The notes beneath the pieces are model-generated. The model was not told where the DNA came from, searched no databases, and worked only from the letters and a program-made list of their open reading frames with translations. Positions 47,227 through 57,352 of a stretch of 64,000 nt of DNA are shown piece by piece. The position numbers were made by a program, and so were the translations under genes. The stretch lies in NCBI RefSeq assembly GCF_000425745.1, contig NZ_AUEA01000006.1, positions 186,001 through 250,000 of the forward strand, in the 5' to 3' direction. Within the stretch, counting starts at the first letter, position 1. Each line of letters opens with the position of its first letter. The stretch is from Pseudomonas cremoricolorata DSM 17059 = NBRC 16634. Its GTDB lineage: Bacteria; Pseudomonadota; Gammaproteobacteria; Pseudomonadales; Pseudomonadaceae.

Positions 47227-47286
47227 GGATTTCTCTCTCCGGCGGCCGCATTTTTTTGACACTCATGCGGCAGGTAGAGAGGAACT

Positions 47287-47302
47287 AGCAACAAGAATGC
47301 CA
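47287..47302 (-). promoter_or_regulatory. Sigma54 promoter for fliEFGHIJ
   Basis: On the minus strand TGGCATTCTTGTTGCT has GG (47300-47301) and GC (47288-47289) exactly 10 bases apart, about 60 bases upstream of fliE. In Pseudomonas this operon needs RpoN with FleR or FleQ. Confidence 0.8.
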
Positions 47303-47329
47303 GCCCGCCTGCAAGCCCTCGGAAAAGCC

Positions 47330-48684
<1,355 letters not shown>

Positions 48685-48688
<4 letters not shown>

Positions 48689-49905
48689 GCCGGCGCCTCG
48701 CTGACGGGTGCGCCTATCAGCGGCAAGGTCAGGGTGACGCAGGTGCCGCGCCCGAGTCGCGAGCGCACGCGCACCTCGCCCTGGTGGGCACGCAGCACCG
48801 CCTTGACCACCGCCAGGCCCAGGCCGGTGCCGTTGGACTTGGTGGTGACGAAGGGCTCGCCCAGGCGCGCCAGCAGCTGCGGTTCGATACCGGCGCCGGC
48901 GTCGCTGATGCACAGCTGCAGGTGCTGCTCACGGCGCCACAGGTGGACTTTCAGGCGGGCACCGCCGGTGCTGGCCTGCACCGCGTTGTCGATCAGGTTG
49001 AGCATGGCGCCGACCAGGGTGTCGCGGTTGCACAACACCTCGCCCAGCCGCGCATCGCATTGCCAGCGCACGGCATGGCCGTCGAGGTGGCTATGGGCGG
49101 CCTGCTGCAATGCCTGGAACAGCGCCTTGGGGGTGAGGCGATCGGTCAGCGGCAGTTCGCCACGGGCGAACACCAGCATGTCGCGCACCTGGTGTTCGAG
49201 CTCGTGCAGGCGCTCCTTGAGCTGGGTGGCGAAGCGTAGACGGGTGGGCTCGGGCAATTGCTGGGCGCCATCGGCAAGGTGCGCGGCGTAGAGCATGGCG
49301 GCCGACAACGGCGTGCGAATCTGATGAGCCAGCGAGGCGACCATGCGCCCCAGGGTCGAGAGCCGTTCGTTGCGCGCGAGCTGGTCTTGCAGGCGACGGG
49401 TTTCGGTAAGGTCGGTGAGCAGCACCAACTGGCCCGGCTCGTTGCCGAGCGAACGGGTGGCAATCGATAGACGCCGACCATCGCGCAGTGACACTTCATG
49501 GCCGTCATCCTGGCGTGGCGCAAAACTGCGGGCGATGACCTCGCGCCACAGCTCGCCGAGCAGCGGCGCGCCCAGCAATTCGACAGCCGCAGGGTTGGCC
49601 TCGCTCACCCGCCCCTGGGCATCGATGACGATCACGCCGCCAGGCAGCACGTCCAGCAGGCTCAGCAAACGATTGGCCAGCCGCTCTTTTTCCGCCAGTT
49701 CGGCCATGCGCTGGGCACTGACCACAGCCAGTTCACCCTTGAGCTCACTGACCCGCGCCTCGAGCATGCCGTACGACTCGTTGAGCTGGCTGGAGACCTG
49801 ACTGAACAGCGCGAACGCCTGCTCCAGGCCCTCACGACTCTGCTGTTCGACCGGGACACGGCGCTGCGGATCAGGAACTCGGGAAAAAGAGGCGGCCTGG
49901 GGCAT
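48685..49905 (-). CDS. fleS: Flagellar sensor kinase FleS
   Basis: A 406-residue soluble histidine kinase with no membrane segment, an N-terminal coiled coil, a PAS domain (about 85-170, LLDVLPGGVIVIDAQGRVSE), an H-box (SLAHQIRTPLSAAM) and HATPase motifs (LNLIDNAVQA, DAGAGI, GTGLGLAVVK). It phosphorylates FleR. The input signal is not known from sequence. Confidence 0.95.
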
Positions 49906-49958
49906 CGTGGATTCTCGCGTGGCTGACCGTCATAAAAACGACCTGTTGGCGAGGGTGT

Positions 49959-49975
49959 AGCAAGGGGCGTGCCGG
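49959..49975 (-). promoter_or_regulatory. Sigma54 promoter for fleSR
   Basis: On the minus strand CGGCACGCCCCTTGCTA has GG (49972-49973) and GC (49960-49961) with exactly 10 bases between, near-perfect consensus, about 55 bases before fleS. FleQ activates fleSR from such a promoter in P. aeruginosa. Confidence 0.82.
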
Positions 49976-50013
49976 GGTGGCCGTATGATCTGCGCTACTG
50001 AGTGGCCTGTAGT

Positions 50014-50032
50014 GGGCCTGCTGCGCAGGCCC
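50014..50032 (-). other. Stem-loop between fleQ and fleS
   Basis: GGGCCTG / CAGGCCC with a 5-base loop lies about 80 bases downstream of the fleQ stop and upstream of the fleSR promoter. No U tract follows. It may mark the end of the fleQ transcript. Confidence 0.35.
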
Positions 50033-50112
50033 AGTCCAAGCGACTCAACCCGATCAGGTATTGAGGAGACTGCCCTTAGGCCCACAGAGACACAACCGCC
50101 GCCCGGCCCAGA

Positions 50113-51588
50113 CTATTCCTCTGCCGACTCTTCACCATCACGGCGGCTCATACCGTACTTGCGCATCTTCTCGACCAGGGTGGTACGGCGGATGCGCAGG
50201 CGCTCGGCAGCGCGGGCGACGATGCCGTTGGCATCGTCCAGGGCCTGCTGGATCAGGCCTTGTTCGAGGCCGCCGAGGTAGTCCTTGAGGTCGAGCCCTT
50301 CGGGCGGCAACATCGCCTGGCTGGCGAAATTCGGCGTATGGCCGTTGATCGCCACACGCTCTTCGAGGTCGCTGCGCAGGCTGTCGACCAACTGCTCGTC
50401 TTCGTCTTCGATGTAGCGGAATTTCTTCGGCAGTTCGGCGACGCCGATCACCCCGTAGGGATGCATGATCGCCATGCGCTCGACCAGATTGGCCAACTCA
50501 CGGACATTGCCTGGCCAGCCATGCCGGCACAGCGACATGATCGCTGCCGAGTTGAAGCGAATCGAGCCGCGTTTTTCGTGCTCCATGCGCGAAATCAGCT
50601 CGTTCATCAGCAGCGGGATGTCTTCGACGCGCTCGCGCAGCGGCGCCATCTCGATGGGGAAGACGTTGAGCCGGTAGTACAGGTCTTCACGGAACGAGCC
50701 CGCTTCGATCATGGTTTCCAGGTTCTTGTGGGTCGCGGCGATGATGCGTACATCGACGCTTTGCGTCTTGTTGCTGCCGACCCGCTCGAAGGTACGTTCT
50801 TGCAGTACGCGCAGCAATTTCACCTGCATCGGCAGCGGCATGTCACCGATTTCATCGAGGAACAGCGTGCCGCCATTGGCCAGCTCGAAGCGTCCGGCGC
50901 GGCTGGTGATGGCGCCGGTGAAAGCGCCCTTCTCATGGCCGAACAGCTCGCTTTCCAGCAACTCGGCAGGAATCGCCCCGCAGTTGACCGGTACGAACGG
51001 TCCGTCGCGGCGCTTGGAGTGATAGTGCAGGTTGCGCGCCACCACTTCCTTGCCGGTGCCCGACTCGCCAAGAATCAGCACGCTGGCATCGGTGTCGGCG
51101 ACCTGCTGCATCATCTGCCGCACGTGCTGGATCGCCCGGCTGGTGCCGACCAGGCTACGGAACAGGTTAGGTTCGCGCTGGCGACCTCGCTCGCGGGCCT
51201 GGTCGTACATCTCGCGATAGACCTGCGCACGGTGCAGCGAATCGAGCAACTGGCTGTAGCTGGGCGGCATTTGCAAGCTGGAAAGCACGCGCCGGCGTTG
51301 CTCGTCAGGGAAGTCGGCGGAAGAAATTTCGCCTAAAAGCAAAACAGGAAGGAACTCATCCCACCCTGCCACGGTCTTAAGCTGCCCGAGAACTCCGCCA
51401 GGCGCGTCCACCGAGCCGATGAACACGCAGAGTATCTCGCGGCTCGAAGGCAACGACTCGACCGTCTGCTGCCATTGCTGGCTAGAGCAGGCAAGGTTGT
51501 CTTCGCCCAGAAAGTTCAGCACCACGGCCATGTCGCGGCGCCGGTCACTGTCGTCGTCGATCAGCAGAATCTTGGTTTCACGCCACAT
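50113..51588 (-). CDS. fleQ: Master flagellar regulator FleQ (sigma54 activator, c-di-GMP responsive)
   Basis: A 491-residue protein with a degenerate receiver-like N-terminus, an AAA+ domain ([36 protein letters not shown]) and a Fis-type helix-turn-helix at the C-terminus ([20 protein letters not shown]). FleQ activates class II flagellar promoters, represses exopolysaccharide genes, and is restrained by FleN and c-di-GMP in Pseudomonas. It is transcribed alone; an unusual palindrome lies in its leader. Confidence 0.97.
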   Translation of the reverse strand: MWRETKILLIDDDSDRRRDMAVVLNFLGEDNLACSSQQWQQTVESLPSSREILCVFIGSVDAPGGVLGQLKTVAGWDEFLPVLLLGEISSADFPDEQRRRVLSSLQMPPSYSQLLDSLHRAQVYREMYDQARERGRQREPNLFRSLVGTSRAIQHVRQMMQQVADTDASVLILGESGTGKEVVARNLHYHSKRRDGPFVPVNCGAIPAELLESELFGHEKGAFTGAITSRAGRFELANGGTLFLDEIGDMPLPMQVKLLRVLQERTFERVGSNKTQSVDVRIIAATHKNLETMIEAGSFREDLYYRLNVFPIEMAPLRERVEDIPLLMNELISRMEHEKRGSIRFNSAAIMSLCRHGWPGNVRELANLVERMAIMHPYGVIGVAELPKKFRYIEDEDEQLVDSLRSDLEERVAINGHTPNFASQAMLPPEGLDLKDYLGGLEQGLIQQALDDANGIVARAAERLRIRRTTLVEKMRKYGMSRRDGEESAEE

Positions 51589-51643
51589 GCAATAGCAACT
51601 TCCCTAGTCATATCGGCGCCGGGGAGGCGAGGTCGACATCGTT

Positions 51644-51659
51644 CTGACAATATTGTCAG
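51644..51659 (-). promoter_or_regulatory. 16-base perfect palindrome upstream of fleQ
   Basis: CTGACAATATTGTCAG is fully self-complementary and A+T-rich in its core, 56-71 bases upstream of the fleQ start codon. This is the expected place of an operator for the regulator of the master regulator. No matching known site was recognised. Confidence 0.55.
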
Positions 51660-51763
51660 CGTTCGGACGCCTGAAATTCGAAAACAACCACTAGTAAAGT
51701 CAAAAACGCAGGTGCAGTCAAATTAATGGCGCCGAATGGGCGTTGTTTTTTGCGTGAATGCCC

Positions 51764-52060
51764 TCAGCTGAACAGATGGTAGAGCTTGGCCGCTGATCTG
51801 GACTGGCTGATCTGCGACATTTCATCGGCAATGGCCTGCCTTTCGCCCATCGTCGCGCTGAGCAGATCGCGGTAGACCTCCAGCAGTCCCTCGAGCTTGG
51901 CTTTGACTTCCCTCTCATCCACCACCGGCGCCGTGAGCATGTCATCGATGCACACGCGGCAGGTCTCGTCGAGCCGGCCGATGGCGTCCCAGTCACGCTC
52001 ACCCAGGGCAGTGAGCAAGGCGTCGCGGGTTTGGTCGAAGCGTTGAATGGCGTTGCTCAC
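51764..52060 (-). CDS. fliT: Flagellar chaperone FliT-like protein
   Basis: A 98-residue helical protein (RFDQTRDALLTALGERDWDA, LEGLLEVYRDLLSATMGERQ) in the position of fliT after fliS. FliT chaperones the cap protein FliD. Sequence conservation in this family is low, so the call rests partly on position. Confidence 0.75.
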   Translation of the reverse strand: MSNAIQRFDQTRDALLTALGERDWDAIGRLDETCRVCIDDMLTAPVVDEREVKAKLEGLLEVYRDLLSATMGERQAIADEMSQISQSRSAAKLYHLFS

Positions 52061-52077
52061 GGCACTCCCCTTCCGGC

Positions 52078-52479
52078 TCAGCCGGCTTGTTGCGCTGGCG
52101 GGATCTGATCCCAGCCGCTCTTGACGGTAATCAGCAGCCGCGCGACCTCGTCGATCATCTCGGCATCGTTGGCGATGTTGGCCTGCATCAGGCGGTTGGT
52201 CATGTACACGTACAGGCTGGCGAGCTGCTCGATCGACCCTGGGTTTTCGCTCTTCTCAGGGTTCAGGCCGTCGCGCAGGCCGATGATGATGTCGATGGCC
52301 TTGCCGATCATCAGGCCTTTCTCTGCGACATCGCCACGGGCCAGCGCGCCCTTGGCCTGGGCCAGACGATCCAGGCCGCCCTCCATGAGCATCTGCACCA
52401 GCCGATAAGGCGTGGCTTCGGAGATCTGGGCATGGGAATTGACCTTCTGATACTGGCGAAGGGCTCTCATGGGGTTCAT
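52078..52479 (-). CDS. fliS: Flagellin export chaperone FliS
   Basis: A 133-residue four-helix chaperone with typical FliS features: QYQKVNSHAQISEATPYRLV and MLMEGGLDRLAQAKGALARG. It binds flagellin to prevent polymerisation in the cytoplasm. It follows fliD after 79 bases. Confidence 0.94.
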   Translation of the reverse strand: MNPMRALRQYQKVNSHAQISEATPYRLVQMLMEGGLDRLAQAKGALARGDVAEKGLMIGKAIDIIIGLRDGLNPEKSENPGSIEQLASLYVYMTNRLMQANIANDAEMIDEVARLLITVKSGWDQIPPAQQAG

Positions 52480-52558
52480 CGTGCAACCTCGGACAGGAAA
52501 AAGTTAACGGCTCGATGACATCTATGTCGGCCGAGCCGGAAAAAACTTGATGCTTCGA

Positions 52559-53947
52559 TCAGTCGTCGCTATTGGCTTTGTTCAGTGCGTTGAGCGTGGT
52601 CATCACGCTGTTGCTCTGCGCGCGCAACTGAGCCACCAGGGTGTCCATGGCGTTGTACTTGTCCTGCAAGGTCTTCTGCAGGGCAGTCATGCGCTCGTCG
52701 AGCTTGCTCTGCTCGGTGGTGAGCTTGTTGAGGTTCTCGGTGAGGGTCTTGGTGCGCTCGGCCAGGGTACCGGTGTTGGCTTTGGCGAAGCTCTCGGTGG
52801 CGTTTTTCATGCGCGCCAACAAGCCGTCCTTGCCGTTGAAGACGCTCGTCAGGTCGGCGATGTTGGTGGCAGCGGCAGCCGACCACTTCTTGTCATCCAG
52901 GCTCAACAGGCCACCATCCTGGGACGTGGTGACACCAAATTGCGCCAGCGACTTGAACGCGCCCTGCCCCGACAGCTGGCTCAGCTCGTTGCGAATCGAG
53001 GTCACCAGGCCACGCATGGTCGCGTCACCGGTCAAGGCCCCGGCCACCGGATTGCCATCGGCACCTTTGGTCACCTTGGTTTCGGTATTGATGGTGGTCA
53101 TCAGCGCGTTGTAGGTGTCGATGAACCCCTGCACACCCGACTTGAGGGTCGGGGCACTGGTGCTCAGCGACAGGTAGATCGGAGAACGCTCCTTGCTGGT
53201 GCCAGTTTCCGGAGTTGCTCCGGTCAGCGTGATGCTCAGGCCACTGACGGCGTCGGAAATGTCGTTGCTCTTGGAACTCATGGCGATGCCATCGAGCAGG
53301 TACTTGGCATTGGCCGGCGCGGTGATCTGCGTGTATCCGGTGTCGATGCCCGAACTGCCGCCCAGGGTGATGTCCGAGCCTTCGCCCATCTTGGTGGAGG
53401 TGACCACCAGACGCGAGCCGTTGGCGTCGGTCAGCACGTTGGCACTCAGACCCACGGTGCCGAACTGGCTGTTGATGTTGTCGCGCACCTGCTGCAGGGT
53501 CATGCCCGGCGTGACCTTGAGGTCGTAGGTCTTGCCCGACTGGGTGATGCTCAAGGTGGTCGTGGCATCGGTCTTGTTGACCACCGAGCCGGCCCCGTCG
53601 GCGTACACCTGAGTGGAAACCTTGGACGCGGTGGCCAGGTTTTCGACGACCAGCGAGAACGTACCGTTGGCAGCGCCATTGCCGGCCTTGACCGTGGCGA
53701 CCTTTTCATCGGACGACTTCACGCTCAAGCCGCTGAAGGTGTTGCTGTCGGTCATGGTCTGCAACGCGCCGCGGAACGCATCCAGCGCCGCCTGCACCTT
53801 GCCGATCGAAGACAACGTGGTGGTCGCCTTGAGGGTCTGAGTATTGATCTGGGCCTGCTTCGGCGCTTTCTGCGAATTGACCAGTGCCTGCACGATCGCC
53901 TGGGTATCGATGTTCGAACCGATACCGCTGACTGTTGAACCTGCCAT
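52559..53947 (-). CDS. fliD: Flagellar filament cap protein FliD
   Basis: A 462-residue cap protein, also known as an adhesin in Pseudomonas. N-terminal FliD_N (STVSGIGSNIDTQAIVQALV) and C-terminal FliD_C coiled coil (TLTENLNKLTTEQSKLDERM) flank a variable centre. It assembles as a cap at the filament tip. Confidence 0.95.
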   Translation of the reverse strand: MAGSTVSGIGSNIDTQAIVQALVNSQKAPKQAQINTQTLKATTTLSSIGKVQAALDAFRGALQTMTDSNTFSGLSVKSSDEKVATVKAGNGAANGTFSLVVENLATASKVSTQVYADGAGSVVNKTDATTTLSITQSGKTYDLKVTPGMTLQQVRDNINSQFGTVGLSANVLTDANGSRLVVTSTKMGEGSDITLGGSSGIDTGYTQITAPANAKYLLDGIAMSSKSNDISDAVSGLSITLTGATPETGTSKERSPIYLSLSTSAPTLKSGVQGFIDTYNALMTTINTETKVTKGADGNPVAGALTGDATMRGLVTSIRNELSQLSGQGAFKSLAQFGVTTSQDGGLLSLDDKKWSAAAATNIADLTSVFNGKDGLLARMKNATESFAKANTGTLAERTKTLTENLNKLTTEQSKLDERMTALQKTLQDKYNAMDTLVAQLRAQSNSVMTTLNALNKANSDD

Positions 53948-54010
53948 CGTTGTCTCCCTGTTTCAGTGGCCGCCAACTGCTTGACGAGCCATACGCCAGG
54001 CAGCTTGGGC

Positions 54011-54027
54011 AACAAGTTTCATGCCAA
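54011..54027 (-). promoter_or_regulatory. Candidate sigma54 promoter for fliDST
   Basis: On the minus strand TTGGCATGAAACTTGTT matches the -24 block well, but the -12 position carries GT instead of GC. It lies about 75 bases upstream of fliD, directly after flaG. fliD is RpoN-dependent in P. aeruginosa, which supports it. Confidence 0.5.
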
Positions 54028-54028
54028 C

Positions 54029-54385
54029 CTACGCTTCATCCTTGAACAGTAGACTGTTGGCATCGTTGAGGTTCTGCGCCAGCTTCAGCGCAGTCTCGGA
54101 AGGAATCTGACGCACCACCTCGCCGGTGTCGGTGGCAACCACCTTCACTACGACCTTGCCGGTGGAGTCATCTATGGAAAAATCCAGGTTGCGGTGGTTG
54201 TCGCTGGCGAACTCGCGCATCTGGCCCACGGCCTTTTCCAGGTCTTCGCGGGTCGCGGCCTTGTCCACCGGGGTCACGGCGTCAGGCGCCTTGACCGTTA
54301 CTGCTGACGGGTCCTTGTCCGAAGAGACTGCAAGCGAGGTCACCATCGGCGTGTAGGCCTGGCTCAACTTGACGCTCATGTCCAT
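54029..54385 (-). CDS. flaG: Flagellar protein FlaG
   Basis: A 118-residue FlaG-family protein (NLDFSIDDSTGKVVVKVVAT, GEVVRQIPSETALKLAQNLN). FlaG affects filament length. The ATG at 54385 with GGAG 7 bases upstream is preferred to the GTG one codon earlier. The gene starts only 26 bases after the fliC terminator, so its expression must come from read-through or an unseen promoter. Confidence 0.9.
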   Translation of the reverse strand: MDMSVKLSQAYTPMVTSLAVSSDKDPSAVTVKAPDAVTPVDKAATREDLEKAVGQMREFASDNHRNLDFSIDDSTGKVVVKVVATDTGEVVRQIPSETALKLAQNLNDANSLLFKDEA

Positions 54386-54410
54386 CACTGAACTCCTCTA
54401 GTCAGAACGG

Positions 54411-54439
54411 CAAAAGGGCACGGAGTACGCGCCCTTTTG
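54411..54439 (-). terminator. fliC terminator
   Basis: CAAAAGGGC / GCCCTTTTG, a 9-bp stem with an 11-base loop, 21 bases after the fliC stop. The right arm itself supplies TTTT on the coding strand. It lies just before flaG. Confidence 0.75.
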
Positions 54440-54459
54440 CCTCTAGCCCACTGCGCGGA

Positions 54460-55887
54460 TTACTGAAGCAGTTTCAGTACCGAGGACGGCAGCTGGTTGG
54501 CCTGAGACAGGATCGCGGTGGAAGCCTGTTGCAGGGTTTGCTGCTTGGTAAGTTCGGCAGTTTCCGAGGCGAAGTCCACGTCCTGCACGGTGGAACGGGC
54601 AGCGGTGGAGTTCTTCTGGATGTTCTGCAGGTTGTCGACGGTGGTGGTCAGACGGTTCTGCGTAGCACCCAGGCCGGAACGAACGCTGTCGATCGAGGCG
54701 ATGGCCTTGTCGATGACTGCCAGGGCGTTCATCGCGGTGGTGGCGTCGGTTACGTCGGTGTCGGAGATGGTGGTTTTCTGCGAAGTCAGCGCGGTACCAG
54801 TACCGAACACTTCTTCTGCACCCGCGCCGCTCAGCGAGTAGCCCTTGGCCGAGTCCAGCGACACTGCACCAGTGGCGACCAGGTCATCAGCGATCGCTAC
54901 CGCGCCGGTGAACTTGCCGTCGCCGCCTTTGGAGGCAACTTCGATGGCCGCACCGCCGGTGACTGCGGAGAACTTGATGTTCTCACCGGAATCGGACTTG
55001 ACCGACAGGGCGCCGCTGGATTGGTCGAAGTTGACGCTGATCCCCAGCTTGGCCGAGTTGGACTTGAGCTGGTCGGCCAGGCCGGCAACGTTGGTCACGC
55101 CTTTGAGGTCAACCTTCTGGCCGCCCACGTCCAAGGTGAAGTCCACAGGGGTGGTGGTGGCAGCAGCAGCGTCAACGGTGAACTTGACCTCGGTGCTGGC
55201 CGAAGCGGTCAGACCGCCGATCAGACCGTTCAGGCCTTTGGCAATGTCCTTGGCAGAAGCGCCGGCAGCGACGGTGTAATCTTCGCTCTGGCCGTTACCA
55301 GTCACGGTGATCAGGCCGCCGGTCAGACCGTTGGCTTTCGGATCAGCGCCAGTGGTCAGGCTCTTGATCTGCTGCGAACCAATGTTGTTGGCCGCGACGT
55401 TTTCCAGCGACAGGTTGATGGTTTCGTTGGCGTTGGCGCCGACCTGGATCGCCTTGGTGCCGTACGAGCCGTCCAGCAGCTTCTGGCCACCGAAGGTGGT
55501 GGTCTGGGCGATACGGGTCAGTTCGGCAGTCAGCGCCTGGTATTCGTCGTTGTTCGACTTACGGTCGTCGTTGCTCAGCGAGCCGGTGGACGAGGACAGG
55601 GCCAGGGTACGCATCTTTTGCAGGATGTCGGTCGAAGCCTGCATCGCGCCTTCAGCGGTCTGGGCGATCGAGATACCGTCGTTGGCGTTTTTCACTGCCT
55701 GGCCCAGGCCGTTGATCTGGCTGGTCAGACGGTTGGAGATCTGCAGGCCGGCGGCATCATCCTTGGCGCTGTTGATCCGAAGGCCGGAAGACAGACGCTG
55801 CATCGAGGTCGTCTGGGCGTTGCTTGCCTTGGTCAGGTTGCTCTGAGTGGTGATCGAAGCAATGTTGGTGTTAACGGTTAAAGCCAT
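54460..55887 (-). CDS. fliC: Flagellin FliC
   Basis: A 475-residue flagellin. The conserved D0/D1 ends are clear: N-terminal MALTVNTNIASITTQSNLTK and RLSSGLRINSAKDDAAGLQI, and the C-terminal coiled coil closing with SQANQLPSSVLKLLQ. The centre (about 190-370) is the variable surface region, rich in Ala, Gly, Ser and Thr. GAGGA lies 6 bases before the ATG. It has its own sigma28 promoter and terminator. Confidence 0.98.
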   Translation of the reverse strand: MALTVNTNIASITTQSNLTKASNAQTTSMQRLSSGLRINSAKDDAAGLQISNRLTSQINGLGQAVKNANDGISIAQTAEGAMQASTDILQKMRTLALSSSTGSLSNDDRKSNNDEYQALTAELTRIAQTTTFGGQKLLDGSYGTKAIQVGANANETINLSLENVAANNIGSQQIKSLTTGADPKANGLTGGLITVTGNGQSEDYTVAAGASAKDIAKGLNGLIGGLTASASTEVKFTVDAAAATTTPVDFTLDVGGQKVDLKGVTNVAGLADQLKSNSAKLGISVNFDQSSGALSVKSDSGENIKFSAVTGGAAIEVASKGGDGKFTGAVAIADDLVATGAVSLDSAKGYSLSGAGAEEVFGTGTALTSQKTTISDTDVTDATTAMNALAVIDKAIASIDSVRSGLGATQNRLTTTVDNLQNIQKNSTAARSTVQDVDFASETAELTKQQTLQQASTAILSQANQLPSSVLKLLQ

Positions 55888-55968
55888 GACGAAATCCTCG
55901 GTGGATGAGTTACTGCGGCTTCCGGCCTTGGCAACCGCCGGATGTGGCCTAGAGAACCTTCGTAATGG

Positions 55969-55996
55969 TTATCGTCGGATGCGTCCGTGGCTTGAG
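55969..55996 (-). promoter_or_regulatory. Sigma28 (FliA) promoter of fliC
   Basis: On the minus strand CTCAAG (55991-55996) and GACGATAA (55969-55976) are separated by 14 bases, close to the FliA consensus TAAA-N15-GCCGATAA. The start of transcription would be roughly 75 bases before the fliC ATG. The remaining gap up to the upstream terminator at 56081 is A+T-richer and holds no gene. Confidence 0.72.
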
Positions 55997-56080
55997 GGCA
56001 ATTTGCAAAAAAAATTACTAGCACCTGGCCATCTTTCGATAAATCAAGCGTTTAGCTCGCAGCTTTGGCGATGAACGGGC

Positions 56081-56114
56081 AAAAAAAAGCGCCCGGGCGG
56101 TGGGCCCGGGCGCT
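56081..56114 (-). terminator. Rho-independent terminator after the KAS III gene
   Basis: AGCGCCCGGGC / GCCCGGGCGCT, an 11-bp perfect stem with a 5-base loop, followed on the minus strand by seven T. It lies 19 bases downstream of the KAS III stop and insulates fliC. Confidence 0.92.
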
Positions 56115-56133
56115 GCTGTTTGCATCGCTTCGG

Positions 56134-57075
56134 TCAGCTTCGCTGCAAGATCGCCGAGCCCCACGACAGCCCGACGCCAAAGCCACTGATCGCCACCCGG
56201 CGCCAGGTGCCGCCGAACATGTGCTTTTCCAGCAGCAAGGGAATGCTCGACGACACGGTGTTGCCGGTCTCGAGCATGTCCTTGACGAACTTCTCGGGGT
56301 GTTTTTCGTCCAGTTCTTCCTCGAAACGCCGCGCCACGGCATCGACGATCGCCGCACTGCCCTGGTGAATGCAGAAGGCGTCGATGTCGGACGACTGCAA
56401 GTCGCTGGCTTCGAGCAGCTCGCGCAGGTGCGCCGGCACCTTGAGCAAGGCGAAGTTGAATACCTGGCGGCCATTCATGAAGAAGGTGCCGTCACTGACC
56501 TTCAAGTGCGCAGCACCGGCACCGTCGGTGCCGAAGCGCGCCTGGCCGAGTTGCCAGTCGGCGCCCTCGGCCATCCAGGTGGCGGTGGCGGCATCGCCGA
56601 ACAGCATGGTGGTGTTGCGATCATTCGGATCGACGATCTTCGAATACGGGTCGGCGGTGATCAGCAGGCCATTCTTCAAGCCTGCGGCCTCCATGAAGCC
56701 CTTGATCGCGTACAGCCCATAGACGTATCCCGAGCAGCCCAGGGAAACATCGAACGCAGCGACCGAGGTCGACAGGCCGAGCTTGTCCTGGACGATGGCC
56801 GAGGTGTGCGGCAGGCCTTCTTCGTCGCCATTCTGGGTGACGACGATCAGCGCATCGATGCTGCGCGGATCAAGGCTCGGGTTGTTGACGAACAGCGCGC
56901 GGGCGGCCTCGACAGCGAGGTCGGAGGTCTCTTGTGCAGCGTCCTTGCGCGGCAGGAAGGCCGAGCCGATCTTGCCGAGGATGAAGTCTTCGTTCTTCTC
57001 GAAACGTGCACCTTGGGCATAGTTGTCCACGCCCTGGGCCGGCACGTAGCTGGCGATGCTTTTAATGCCAATCAT
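56134..57075 (-). CDS. 3-oxoacyl-ACP synthase III (FabH)-like protein in the flagellar locus
   Basis: A 313-residue thiolase-fold enzyme with the KAS III triad: Cys114 in DVSLGCSGY, His237 in AFCIHQGS and Asn272 in ETGNTVSSS. It would condense an acyl-CoA with malonyl-ACP or transfer an acyl group. The same gene position occurs in P. putida. A role in making an acyl group for flagellin decoration is often suggested, but nothing in the sequence proves it. The ATG at 57075 (MIGIKSIASYVPAQ) with GGGA upstream is the start. It has its own terminator. Confidence 0.88.
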   Translation of the reverse strand: MIGIKSIASYVPAQGVDNYAQGARFEKNEDFILGKIGSAFLPRKDAAQETSDLAVEAARALFVNNPSLDPRSIDALIVVTQNGDEEGLPHTSAIVQDKLGLSTSVAAFDVSLGCSGYVYGLYAIKGFMEAAGLKNGLLITADPYSKIVDPNDRNTTMLFGDAATATWMAEGADWQLGQARFGTDGAGAAHLKVSDGTFFMNGRQVFNFALLKVPAHLRELLEASDLQSSDIDAFCIHQGSAAIVDAVARRFEEELDEKHPEKFVKDMLETGNTVSSSIPLLLEKHMFGGTWRRVAISGFGVGLSWGSAILQRS

Positions 57076-57300
57076 TCTGGCTTCCCAATCAAAACAGCCA
57101 AAGTCCGCCGCTCGTCGTGCGAGGGCGCCAAAAGTGGGGCTGGCGCGCGAAATCACGACGCGCAGGGCTCTCGTTGCCTGTAAGTCGAAAGATAAAAGGC
57201 AACAAAATGCGACAGCCGCCGACAGGATACAGGGAAGATGCAGGTTTTGACTCATTGGTCACATGCAAATAGCCAAACGCGACCAATCGCCCATGGCCCA

Positions 57301-57342
57301 GGCGCCGCCAACGGCGCCGGGCCGCCCTCCCCTGGCGGGCCG
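57301..57342 (-). other. G+C-rich hairpins downstream of flgL
   Basis: GGCGCCG / CGGCGCC with a CCAA loop (57301-57318) and a larger imperfect hairpin (about 57317-57342, one mismatch in a 10-bp stem) follow the flgL stop. No U tract is present. They probably mark the end of the flg transcript. The rest of the 277-base gap to the KAS III gene shows only a spaced ATTGGTC/GACCAAT inverted repeat. Confidence 0.4.
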
Positions 57343-57352
57343 GCGCGCAGGA

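Noticed and set aside
47245..47271. Stem GCCGCAT/ATGCGGC in the fliE leader considered as fleR terminator
   Set aside because: The A run lies in the loop rather than a U run after the stem, and the element is downstream of the fliE sigma54 promoter. It is at most a leader hairpin.
51644..51659. Reading the fleQ palindrome as a FleQ box, Vfr site or LexA box
   Set aside because: FleQ boxes have GTCA...TGAC half-sites while this is TGAC...GTCA. Vfr needs TGTGA-N6-TCACA and LexA CTGT-N8-ACAG; none fits.
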